Under the pieces are notes generated by a model that ran no database searches, had not been told where the DNA came from, and saw nothing but the letters and a program-made list of their open reading frames with translations. DNA of 64,000 bases from Myotis daubentonii (Eukaryota; Chordata; Mammalia; Chiroptera; Vespertilionidae). The stretch lies in the NCBI RefSeq assembly GCF_963259705.1, contig NC_081851.1, positions 11,134,145-11,198,144 of the forward strand, written 5' to 3'. A program made the position numbers and the translations under genes. Of this stretch, positions 20,298-29,800 are shown piece by piece (within the stretch, counting starts at the first letter, position 1; each line of letters begins with the position of its first letter).

Positions 20298-20620
20298 CCC
20301 AGCCAATGTGGCTCAGTGGTTGAGCATCGACCTATGAACCAGGAGGTCACAGTTTGATTCCTGGTCAGGGCACATGCCAAGGTTGCAGACTCAATCCCCA
20401 GTGTGGGGCATGCAGGAGGCAGCCAATCAATGATTCTCTCTCATCAATGATGTGTGTGTATGTATATGTATGTGTATGTGTGTGTGTATGTATGTATGTA
20501 TGTGTATGTGTGTGTATGTGTGTATATGCATCTGTGTGTGCGTCTGTGTGTGTGTGTATATATATCTCCCTCTCCCTTCCTCTCTGAAGTCAATAAAAAT
20601 ACATAAAAATTAAAAAATAA
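20298..20620 (+). mobile_element. VES SINE with internal (GT)n expansion
   Basis: tRNA-like head with AATGTGGCTCAGTGGTTGAG. The CT-rich region is expanded by a GT/GTAT microsatellite (20450-20570). Duplication aaaatcaaactca(t/c)ag on both sides. Confidence 0.9.
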
Positions 20621-20790
20621 AATCAAACTCACAGAGGATATTAGAAGCACTTTTAACACAGGATCATTGGTTGGGCTCAGGAAGACCTCTGAAAAAGTAA
20701 ATTTAAATAAATATATACATACATCCACACACAAATAATTTCCCGCCCTGGAGAAAAATACATAGCTTTCATCAGAAATAGTTCTTGACA

Positions 20791-20967
20791 GCCCTGCCAT
20801 GTGGCTCAGTTGGCTGGAGAATCATCCCAATGCACCAGGGTTTCAGGTTATATCCCCGATAAGAGGAATCAACCACCGGATGTATACATAAGTGGAACAA
20901 CAAATCAATGTCTCTCTCACCTTCTCTTCCTTCTCTCTCTCTAAAATAATAAAAACTATTTTTTTAA
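20791..20967 (+). mobile_element. VES SINE, plus strand
   Basis: Degenerate head. Flanked by agaaatagttcttgaca (20774-20790) and agaaataattcttgaca (20968-20984), 16 of 17. Confidence 0.88.
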
Positions 20968-22339
20968 AGAAATAATTCTTGACAACTAAACTATAGAAAA
21001 ATGATCATTCACTACTGCCTGAAATTTGGCTGAATAGAAGTCTTACAATTACGGATTTAAAGAAGCAGCCACATGAGACTGGTAGGAAGGGCAAAGATGT
21101 GGAACAGACTGGTCCCACACCCACATGTGGTGATTAAAAATTGGGAGGAATATCTCATTTCCAAAGGTTGCCTCCTGAATTGCAAGGAGTCCCAGCCCCA
21201 CACCAGGCCCCCAGCTCAGGGTTCCAATGCCAGGAAAAGAAGTCCCCATATCTTCTGGCTATGAAAACCAGCATGGACTGCAACTGAGGGAGACAGAGGT
21301 TACTGGAGTCCCAGGAAGTTCCTCTTAAAGGGCCTGTGCACAGACTTACTAGGACTCCCTCCTTCTGAGTTTTAGTACTGGGGCAGCAGCTTAAAAGGCA
21401 CCAGAGACACGCAGGGAGGAACTGACTTTTCCGGCATCAGAGCAAGAGCTGGAGAGGCAGCTTTCTCCTAGACAGAAGTGCAAACGGGGGCCATTGTTCC
21501 TTTTTGAGAAACCCCCAAAGATCAGGCAGGCTGGTTCCATATTACAGCCTGTTATCAACCTGGCTCACACTACTCATTCCATCCAGGTAAGTCCGTGAGA
21601 CCTTGCCCCACCCAACTTGTGGGTCCACCCAAGTTGTTTCCAGTGGCTTTCCCATACGAATGGCCTGTCTTGGCTCATCCTTCAGACTTTCCTAAAATCT
21701 CTCAAACAAGCAGCATCTGGCCTTAGTGTGCATCTCTTGCTAAGATACCCCAGGCCCAGCAGTAGCAGCAGCCAGTCTTGGCTTACAACCTGGACTCAGC
21801 CAGGCACCTCCAAATCCAGAGCAAGTAGCAGCCATTTACAGATTGCTTTATAGCTCATGCCAGCTGGCCTTGGGCAGAACACAGGTACTGGCTGACCTTG
21901 GCCTGAACCTCCTGGGAGGCCGCAGAGCCAGTGCATCCAGTGGACAACTTCATACCACAATGAAGCATCACCCAAACCCAAACACCTCCACAAACAACAC
22001 ACTCAAGTGGTAGACTCAGTGGGCACCAAAGCCACTACAGTAAGTCCTATTCTATGGTGCAGGCTGATTCTCCACAGTGATCCTCCACTGCGGTCCAACA
22101 TAGGAGGTTGGTGGGTGCAGCCAATCCTTGCAGCTGATCAGCTCAGGGGTAAATGCCTCTCACTGACATGCCAACAGCAATCTAGGCCCACACAAGGAAC
22201 ACACCTTGAGAGCCCAGGGTGGGGCGGCGGGAGTGAAGGGGGCTAGCCTGTGTCACTGGGCCGTACAGAATATCGATATTAAGCCACTCTACCAAGTCCA
22301 GGAGATATTGCAGCTCTACCTAATACATAGAAACAAACA

Positions 22340-23185
22340 CAGGGAGGCTTCCAAAGAGAAGAAACAAAAAACATGTCCCAATGGAAGAACAGAACACAAC
22401 TCCAGAAAAAAAAAAAAAACCACTAAAAAAAACAGAGACAAGCAATTTACTACATGCAGAGTTCAAAACACTGTTTATAAGTATGTTCAATGAACTTAGT
22501 GAAAACTTCAACAGCACAAAAAGAGCGAGACAAAAATGAAACATATACTAACTAAAATGAAGAATAATTTTTTACAGGGAATCAACAGGACAATAAATGA
22601 AGTCATGAATCAAATCAGTGATTTGGAATATAAGAAAGCAAAAAACACCCAATCAGAACAGGAAAAGGAAAAAAAGAACAAACAAAAATGAAGGTATTTT
22701 AAGAGCTTCTGAGACAACTTCAAGAATATCAACATTTACATCATGGTGTGCCAGAAGGAGAAGAGAGCAAGAAATTTAAAACCTATCTGTAAAAATACTG
22801 AAAGAAAACTTCCCTAACTTGGTGAAAGAAACAGGCATACAAGACCAGGAAGCACAGAGAGTCACAAACAAGATGAACCCAAAGAAGCCCACACTAAGAC
22901 ACATCATAATGAATCTGCCAAAGAATAAAGACAAAGAATCTTAAGAGCAGGAAAAGAAAATAAGTTAGTTACCTATAGGGAGTTCCCATAAGACTGTCAG
23001 CTGATTTCAACAGAAACCTTGCAGGCCAGAGGGAGTGGCTAGAAATACTCCAAGTGATGAAAAACAAGATCCTAAAACCAAGATCACTCTAGCCTACAAA
23101 ACTATCATTTAGAATCTATGGACATATAAAGAGCTTCCTGGACAAGAAAAAGGTAAAGGAGTTCATCACCACACAACCAGATTAT
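22340..23185 (+). pseudogene. ORF1 relic of the older half-L1
   Basis: RNA-binding ORF1 protein of the LINE-1 type. Order of segments: coiled-coil region (lysine and glutamate rich, 22480-22690), RNA-recognition region (around 22735, with a frameshift), and C-terminal region around LVTYREFP-like and LISTETLQARGSG-like sequence (22960-23035). Several stops. Most similar in this window to the ORF1 at 4963-5787. Confidence 0.68.
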
Positions 23186-23191
23186 ATGAAA

Positions 23192-23370
23192 TCTAGGAAA
23201 GGAAGGAAGGAAGAAAGGAAGGAAGGAAGGAAGGAAGGAAGGAAGGAAGGAAGGAAGGAAGGAAGGAAGGAAGGGAGGGAGGGAGGGAGGGAGGGAGGGA
23301 GGGAGGGAGGGAGGAAGGAAAGAAGGAAAGAGGGAGAGGAGGAAGGAAAGGAGGAAGAGAGAAAGGGATG
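23192..23370. repeat. (GGAA)n and (GGGA)n array
   Basis: About 80 bases of GGAA units pass abruptly into about 45 bases of GGGA units, then mixed purines. It is at the end of the ORF1 relic. Confidence 0.97.
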
Positions 23371-23498
23371 AAGGAAGAAGAAGAAATTAAGATAAAAAAT
23401 GTGAACAATAAAATGACAATAAATACATATCTATCAACAATTGAATCTAAAGTAAGCAAATAGAATGGGAACAGATTCATTGATACAGAGAATATATA

Positions 23499-23879
23499 CT
23501 AGAGGCCCGGTGAACAAAATTCGTGCACAGATAGGGTCCCTAGGCCTGGCCTGCAATCGGGGCTGATCTGTGGGGCGACCAGTGGGGAGATAGGGGGTGC
23601 CCACTGACACCGCCTTGGTTGGCCTGGCGCCACCCAATTGCTGGTCCCATCCCCCAGCACTGCCGGTCGCCTCCCTCTGCGGGGCAACCAGCAGGTTGAT
23701 CAGGGCCCCCCAACCCCCCGCTGGCACCCGCCTTGGCTAGCCTGGGGCCTGCAAGCTGGAGAAAGCTGCTACATTGAGTGTCTGCTCCCTGGTGGTCAGT
23801 GCGCATCATAGCGACCAGTCATTCTGCCGGTCCTTCAGCCATTCGGTCGATTTGCATATTAGGCTTTTATTATATAGGA
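23499..23879 (-). mobile_element. Non-autonomous Helitron, minus strand (tandem pair, first)
   Basis: On the minus strand it starts TCCTATATAATAAAAGCC (23879) and ends in CTAG (23499-23502). The 5' part has a CTCF-like word (CTCCCTGGTGGTCAGTGC on the plus strand, about 23786). It is immediately followed by another Helitron. Confidence 0.92.
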
Positions 23880-24556
23880 TTAGGGGCCAGGTGCACGAAG
23901 ATTTGTGTACGGGGGAGAGGGGTGGAGGGGTCCCTCAGCCCGACCTGCACCCTCTCCAATCTGGGAGCCCTCAGGGGAGCCCTCTCCAATCCGGGAGTTT
24001 CTGTCGGTCTTGCAATCATATGAGCGAATTGTCTGAGACCCCCAACCAAGTTTGGTTTGTTGCTCACAGAATAATAGAGGCATTTTTTTTCTTTGCTTCA
24101 ATGGTGGAGATTTCCTGGAAGTTTTAGGATATCTTCCCTTTAATTTTTCCTAGACACTCTGATTTTACTTGTCTCTCTCCTTTGCTTTCCCTCCATCCCC
24201 CACCGCAACAGTAACTTGCTCCAGGCTCACTTTGCTCTAGTGTCTAAGAGATCCGTTTGCCACCAGAACTACGATTCCCAGCATTCCTGGTGCTCCCTGT
24301 GCTCTGAGCTTCTGCTTCTGGTCCTGGGGCTGCCATCAGAACTACTATCCCCAGAATTCCTGGTGCTCCCCGTGCTGGGAGCAAACGAGGGAGCCATGGC
24401 CCCCCAAGCTGCCGGCTCTCCCACTTCTCTCCACCCAACGCCATGTATGCAAATTAACCCACCATCTTTGTTGGATTAATTTGCATATTCACTGATTGGC
24501 TGGTGAGCATAGCAAAGGGACAGTCAATTTACATGTTTCTCTTTTATTATATAGGA
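23880..24556 (-). mobile_element. Non-autonomous Helitron, minus strand (tandem pair, second)
   Basis: Minus-strand start TCCTATATAATAAAAGAG (24556). The 3' end is degenerate (TTAG instead of CTAG) at 23880-23883 and directly abuts the 5' end of the previous Helitron. The interior holds two copies of a promoter-like word around ACTACGATTCCCAGCATTC (see findings). Confidence 0.88.
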
Positions 24557-24788
24557 TATATATATATATATCCTCACCCAAGGATATTTTTTTCACCGAT
24601 TTCCAGAGAGAGTGGGAGGGAGGAGAGGAGGGGGAGAGAGAGAAAGAGAAACAATTGCTTGCCTACCGTACACACCCCTACAGGGGCTGGGGAACCTACA
24701 ACCGAATTACGTATCCTTGACCTGGAATCGAACCCATGATGCTACTATCTGCAGGTTGACACTCTAACCACTGAGTAAAACCAGCCAG
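24557..24788 (-). mobile_element. VES SINE, minus strand, with Helitrons in its tail
   Basis: Reverse SINE with CCTCACCCAAGGATATTTTT (tail) and, at the head, TCTAACCACTGAGTAAAACC. The duplication acagagaata appears at 23485 (before the Helitrons) and at 24789 (after the SINE). So the SINE came first and the Helitrons landed in its A-rich end. Confidence 0.85.
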
Positions 24789-25102
24789 TGCTACAGAGAA
24801 TACTTTGATGGTTGCTAGATGAGAGGGAAGTTAGGGGGACTGGGTTAAAAAGGTGAAGAGATTAAGAAGTACAAATTGGTTGTTACAGACTAGCCATGGG
24901 AATGTAAAGTATAGCATAAGGAATATAGTCAATAATATTCTTATAACTTTGTATTATCTATTGGGATGTAACATTTATTAGGATGATCACTTAGTAAATT
25001 ATATAATGCCTAATTACTGGGATGTAAATATAAAACATATAATAATGTACATGTAATTGAAACATTAAAATTTATTTAAAATAAAATAAAAGCAGTTCTT
25101 AA

Positions 25103-25399
25103 GTCTACCAGACCTGAGGCCCTGAACCTTCGCTTTCCTGTTGAAGTGCAGGTTCATCAGCTGCTCGTTTAATTGTGAATTTTCAGAATTTTTTCACGTC
25201 AAATCACACAAAGTCAATTCAAACACATGGGGGCAGACATTTACAATGGCTAAGCATGAGGTTTGACCATGATTGGTTGGTTGTTTTTAGTTTGTGATGC
25301 ATTTTTATCACGTACTAGGCAAAGTAATGAAAATTAGGTACAGCGGTATAGTGGCAGATTCAGAAATTACCGAAAAATCGGTACAGTGGTCTGGTAGGG
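25103..25399. mobile_element. piggyBac-type MITE
   Basis: 297 bp flanked by TTAA on both sides (25099-25102, 25400-25403). The ends are inverted: GTCTACCAGACC at the left, and CCCTACCAGACC reading in from the right. TTAA duplication is diagnostic of piggyBac. No transposase. Confidence 0.78.
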
Positions 25400-25541
25400 T
25401 TAATGACAAAAGAAAAAAAAGTTTAGAAAACACTGCATCCAAATTTTAGAGTAAAAATTTACCATGTCGTGTAAAGGCTCTTGTCTTGACGGTGCCTGAC
25501 ATTTTTTCATACTACAGAACTAATTACTCGGTTGAGATAAA

Positions 25542-26070
25542 TCCTATATAATAAAAGCCTAGGTGGCGCCGTGCGACATCATAAGATGGTCACCAAAAGA
25601 TGGCCAGCGGGGGAGGGCAGTTATGGGCAATCAGGCCAGCAGGGGAGGGCAGTTGAGTGTGACCAGATCAGCAGGGGAGGGCAGTCAGGGGCGACTAGGC
25701 CAGCAGGGGAGGGCAGTTGGGTCGACCAGGCCTGCAGGGGAGGGCAGTTAGGGACAACCAGGCCAGCAGGGGAGGGCAGTTGGGGGTGCCCAGGCCTGCA
25801 GGGGAGGGCAGTTGGGGGCGATCGGGCTGGCACGGGAGCAGTTAGGCATCAATCAGTCCTGCAGGGGAACAGTTAGGGGGCGATCAGGTAGGCAGGCAGG
25901 CGAGCAGTTAGGAGCCAGCAGTCCCGGGTTGTGAGAGGGATGTCTGACTGGGATCGGGCCTACTCTGGCAGTCAGACATAACCCAAGGGGTCCCAGATTG
26001 GAGAGGGTACAGGCCGGGATGAGGGACATACTCCCGCCCCGTGCACAAATTTCGTGTACCGGGCCTCTAG
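25542..26070 (+). mobile_element. Non-autonomous Helitron with a 31-33-bp tandem array
   Basis: Starts TCCTATATAATAAAAGCC after A, ends TTTCGTGTACCGGGCCTCTAG before T. The interior, 25600-25880, has about eight copies of a unit around GGCCAGCAGGGGAGGGCAGT. It lies 118 bp downstream of a UXS1 exon donor. Confidence 0.95.
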
Positions 26071-26113
26071 TGTATGCGTGTATGTATGTGTGTGTGTGTT
26101 TGTGTGTGTGTGT
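26071..26113. repeat. (TG)n microsatellite
   Basis: TG and TATG units directly after the Helitron 3' end. Confidence 0.95.
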
Positions 26114-26187
26114 ATTATACTGACCTTCTAAAATCAATCGTAAAGATATAAGCATTTTCCTAAATACAAAACAAAAAGCATACATAC

Positions 26188-26231
26188 CTTTTTTCCAAAT
26201 CTCTTATTTTCTCTCTAAGTGGTTCAACAAT
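26188..26231 (-). CDS. UXS1: UXS1 coding exon (human exon 4 equivalent)
   Basis: Minus-strand exon of 44 bp. The acceptor is GTTATTTTTATTTTAG and the donor is AAAAAG/GTATGTATG. It starts at a codon boundary, as required by the previous exon, encodes IVEPLREKIRDLEK, and leaves AG to begin the next codon (serine in human). Human residues 58-71 are MVEPLREKIRDLEK, so 13 of 14 agree. This is the end of the stem, just before the NAD-binding Rossmann domain. The next exon would encode the TGGAGFVG dinucleotide-binding loop; I looked for it at lower coordinates and did not see it, so it should lie left of the window. A Helitron (25542-26070) and a TG-rich repeat sit within about 120 bp of the donor. 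Confidence 0.93.
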
Positions 26232-27205
26232 CTAAAATAAAAATAACCAGTATCAGCAAAAACAGGGCTTTACCACTTTCACCTTGCTCTGATGTTCCAG
26301 ATAGGTATGACATAATGCAAAACAGATTTTAAATTCCTCCTACAATGCACTTCCAGTTTGAAATTAAGCTATACCACTTCAATCACAATTCCAGAATCAA
26401 GATAATAAATTGCACACTGGAACCCTTACTCCACAGATGCATAAGTCTCTGAGGAAATTAGCCTTTTTACTTTCCTACCTTACTATGAACAATATTAAAG
26501 GTGGTTCAGGCTCATAAAAATAGGCAGCTCAATACTACTGGTTTTTTTTTCAGGAACTAAAAATCCCCTAGTTGCTGCCCACAAAAGCGTATCATCTTGC
26601 TTCTGCATGTTATCTCTAGGGAACCAGCTCTAACACAGAAATCACAGGCCATAAGTCAATCCCTATCTGTGTTAACACCTTGAGCATGAACAGAACAACA
26701 AGGCGACCCAAGGGCTTCCCCAGGAATTCAGCATCTGGCTTCAATGAAAACGAGGAACTCCTCATCCCTTCCCAGGCCCTTGTTACAATAGTATATTCAT
26801 ATCTACATTTATTTGACTAAAACATAAGCAATTACTTAAAAATATAAGGTATATTACCAACTAAAGGAACGAGCTTTCAGTGAGGGAGGTCTGTGGTTTC
26901 TCTGTCTGCACCTACGGACACTCTTTATGTTCCCAGAGTCCTAGCATCTCAGGCAGACCTTTTTCCTTTCAGCATCTGCTCAGGTAGAGTGGATGCTGGC
27001 ACCGGCCTCCATCCCTCACCCAGGTAATCACTTCCTTTTCTCTAAGAATTTCTGGAAAGGCGCACCAAAAAATCACATAAAAGTTTAAACTCATTTTGCC
27101 TTTAAGATAGAATGTGTTTTAATAGAGCATGCCTTTATAAAATGGACAAAAACTGACACAAAGATATATCTTCAGCATAACAATATTAAGTCTCCTATTA
27201 AATAA
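26232..27205. other. UXS1: UXS1 intron, unique sequence
   Basis: Intron between the two UXS1 exons. The stretch from about 26480 to 27080 has no repeat I recognise and no exon-like open frame. Confidence 0.6.
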
Positions 27206-27207
27206 GG

Positions 27208-27434
27208 GATTTTTTTTTTTTAAATCCTAATTCAAGGACATGCTTAGAAAGGGTGGGGGGCAGCGGGGAGAGAGAAACACCCATCTGAGAGTGAAACTTT
27301 CAGTTGGTTTCTGTACGTGCCCCAACTGGGGATCGAACCCACAACCCAGGTATGTACCCTGAGACTAGAAATCAAACCAGCAACCTTTCAGTGCACAGAC
27401 GACACTCAACCAACTGAGCCACTCTCGCTGGGCA
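27208..27434 (-). mobile_element. VES SINE, minus strand
   Basis: Reverse SINE: T-run at the left, ACTGGGGATCGAACCCACAA in the middle, CAACTGAGCCACTCTCGCTG at the right. It lies in the UXS1 intron 140 bp from an exon donor. Confidence 0.9.
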
Positions 27435-27574
27435 GGGATCATTTTTTGATAAATGGTCTCAAAATCATAGATCAGCATAAGTTGTGACAATAAAGATACC
27501 AGCACAAGCAAAAGAACTGAAGTAGATAAATATATAGAAAAAAACAGAAGCAAAATATGGAAGAGACTACTAAC

Positions 27575-27623
27575 CTCTTCAATCTTCCGTTCAAGTTTCA
27601 TTTCACCATTTTCCTGGATAGAC
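27575..27623 (-). CDS. UXS1: UXS1 coding exon (human exon 3 equivalent)
   Basis: Minus-strand exon of 49 bp between an acceptor (CTACTCAACAG) and a donor (GAAGAG/GTTAGT). The first G completes an arginine codon begun in the previous exon, then 16 codons read SIQENGEMKLERKIEE and end at a codon boundary. Human UXS1 has SIQENGELKIESKIEE at about residues 42-57, so 13 of 16 residues agree. The segment is the charged, probably coiled-coil stem that holds the catalytic domain away from the Golgi membrane. It is flanked by a reverse VES SINE (27208-27434) and a Helitron (27758-28045), both intronic. The differences are conservative and frame is kept, so this looks like functional coding sequence. 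Confidence 0.93.
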
Positions 27624-27757
27624 CTGTTGAGTAGAAAGCTACAAAACTGAGATCAATTGAAAGGCTTTATGACTTCAAGAGTTATTTCTGAACAAATGTC
27701 CACAACACAACCCAAAGTCTGAGACCACCTCTCTCTCCTTTCCAAACATCAGTCACA

Positions 27758-28045
27758 CTAGAGGCCTGGTGCCTGAATTCATGCACGGGTGGGGTCCCTC
27801 GGGCAGGCCAGGGGGAGGGGCCACGGGAGGTTGGCTGGCCAGGGGGAGGGACCCTAGGAGGTTTGCCAGCCGGCCAGGGGAAGGGACCGCGGGAGGTTGG
27901 CTGGCCGTGGGAGATTCACTGTGGTAGCGCACTGACCACCAGGGGACATCTCCAGCGTTGAGCATCTGCCCCCTGGTGATCAGTGCATGTCATAGCAACC
28001 ACTCAACCGGTTGTTTGGTCGCTTAGGCTTTTACATATATATAGA
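27758..28045 (-). mobile_element. Non-autonomous Helitron, minus strand
   Basis: CTAG at 27758-27761, the 5' end is decayed (TCTATATATATGTAAAAGC on the minus strand, 28045). The right half has a pair of inverted CTCF-like words (see findings). It lies between UXS1 exons. Confidence 0.88.
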
Positions 28046-28928
28046 AAATGAGCCAATTCCCTCCTGCAGGGGGTGCAGTAGAGAAAAATAAGTCAACCAG
28101 GGAGAGGAAATCTAAATCCATCTCACACATTCACTACTGCCTTAGCATTATTTCTATGAAATAAAATAATCTCACTTTCACATTATACCCAGCAAGGGAT
28201 TTTAAAGCAGGAGGTGTGTCTCTACAGGAGTACAAGCCTGACTGTTGGGCTTCCTGGGGATTTAACCAAATGCAGTTTTTCCAAGGAAATAAACAGAACT
28301 CCTTTAAATGGGGGCAGAACACCCCACCTAGCCACACACAGAAGCCTCTGTCAGGAAACACACAAGCCCTGGTGGCAGGAATTAGCTCAACAAGGCCCCT
28401 CCTTGAAAACCAACCCAATATGAAAAACCTGGTGGGGGCACAGCAGTATTAAACTTCCAGATCCAGTTCAATCACTACATCATGATTGCTTTCTTAATTT
28501 AGTTCTACTACCAAGAAAAACAACGTGGAGTAATTTTTTTTTCTAATAAAACTATACTAACTGCACCAAATTTGTTTTTACAATGAACACTTATTACATT
28601 TTGATGACTTTTTAAAATTGACACAAGGATTTCACTTTTATAACTGTCCTTCCTGCCCTAGTTAGCAATACAAATAATGCACAGTGAGGCCAGAAGATTC
28701 CTCGGGAAGGACAGGTGGTCTCAGCATCCACGTGGCCTGATTCTTAGAGCCAGGGACCAGCAGCATTCCTTGAGAAGATCCACAGAAGACAAGATACAGC
28801 CCGGATGTGTGAATAGAAAAATACTTGGCTTTATTTTTAAAATTAAATCCAATTAAGCCATGATATCAATGGTATATATGTAACAACTGAAATGTGTCTA
28901 CAAAACCCAAATTATTAAAATCAATTAC

Positions 28929-28956
28929 CTCATATTAACGTAGTTGCCCCAAACAG
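28929..28956 (-). CDS. UXS1: UXS1 coding exon (human exon 2 equivalent), 28-bp microexon
   Basis: UXS1 makes UDP-xylose from UDP-glucuronate in the Golgi; UDP-xylose starts the proteoglycan linker. Read on the minus strand, the exon follows a pyrimidine-rich acceptor (TTTCTCTTACAG) and ends at a donor (GAG/GTAATTG). Two bases finish a serine codon, eight codons read VWGNYVNM, and AG starts an arginine codon. This matches human residues 33-40 (VWGNFVNM), directly after the signal anchor, with one conservative change (F to Y). The reading frame passes exactly into the exon at 27575-27623. An exon of 28 bp alone would be weak evidence; the three-exon chain makes it firm. Exon 1 with the membrane anchor must lie upstream, at higher coordinates, and I did not find it here. 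Confidence 0.9.
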
Positions 28957-29134
28957 CTGTAAGAGAAAGAAGAAAAAGATAATAATCAAGTTCATGACAT
29001 TCATGGATATCAATAAATACAATTTTAATTTTTAACCAATGTTTTAAAGTTCACTAAGTAAACCAAATTATAGATCATGATGACATTATAATGCACACTT
29101 TTAAAATATTAAGTCCAACTAAAAAGTAAGTGAA

Positions 29135-29351
29135 GCCCTAACTGCTTTGGCTCAGTGGATAGAACATCAGCCTGTGGACTGAAGGGTCCCTGGTTTGATT
29201 CCGGTCAAGGGCACAATGCCTGGGTTGCGGGCTCAATCCCCAGTGGGGGACGAACAGAAAGCAGCCAATCAATGATTCTCCCTCATCATTGATGTTTCTA
29301 TCTCTCTCCCTCTCCCTTCCTCTCTGAAATCAATAAAAATATATATTTTTT
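29135..29351 (+). mobile_element. VES SINE, plus strand
   Basis: A well-preserved copy with CTAACTGCTTTGGCTCAGTG and GGTTTGATTCCGGTCAAGGG. Perfect 14-bp duplication aaaaagtaagtgaa on both sides. UXS1 intron 1. Confidence 0.95.
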
Positions 29352-29569
29352 AAAAAGTAAGTGAAAACATGATCCCATATATCCCTCTAATTTTGGAATA
29401 TCTCATTTGGAGTTCAGTATTCAATAGCGCCGAGCCAGTCACAAGGATCAAGAACCACATGCCTGAAAAACAGAGGGTTCAGCCCAAACACTTCCTTTAA
29501 GTGTTGATGAGAACAAAATCCAGAGAAGTTAAGTAATGACCTGATGTTGTGCCTTAATTTCAACTAGAG

Positions 29570-29792
29570 CAGCAGTTCTCAACCTGTGGGTCGCGACCCC
29601 TTTGGGGGTCAAACGACCCTTTCACGGGGGTCGCCTAAGACCATCGGAAAACACATATATAATTACATATTGTTTTTGTGATTAATCACTATGCTTTAAT
29701 TATGTTCAATTTGTAGCAATGAAATTGGGGGTCACCACAACATGAGGAACTGTATTAAAGGGTCGCAGCATTAGGAAGGTTGAGAACCACTG
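29570..29792. mobile_element. SPIN-like non-autonomous hAT element
   Basis: 223 bp, ends CAGCAGTTCTCAACCTGTGG and GGTTGAGAACCACTG. It has GTCGCGACCCCTTTGGGGGT and the central GTGATTAATCACTATGC region of the SPIN family. Perfect duplication aactagag (29562-29569, 29793-29800). Confidence 0.93.
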
Positions 29793-29800
29793 AACTAGAG

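Larger units (their letters stand above)
21020..25090 (+). mobile_element. Older half-L1 (ORF1-only) element with nested insertions
   Basis: A 5' region (21020-22330) is followed by an ORF1 relic (22340-23185) with the FPNLVKETGIQDQEAQRV-like segment, a (GGAA/GGGA)n array, and at 23400-23450 a stub of the ORF2 start (TATCTATCAACAATTGAATC). It then passes directly into a 3' region (GGGAACAGATTCATTGATAC, resumed at 24789) and an A-rich end at about 25085. No other ORF2 sequence is present. A VES SINE and two Helitrons are nested at 23499-24788. Compare 4243-6137. Confidence 0.72.

Noticed and set aside
23186..23480. Open frames with KEGRKEGR or FLPSFLPS runs
   Set aside because: They translate the GGAA/GGGA array.
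25600..25880. Regular direct repeats that could suggest a CRISPR array
   Set aside because: The units abut with no unique spacers and lie inside a Helitron in a mammalian genome.
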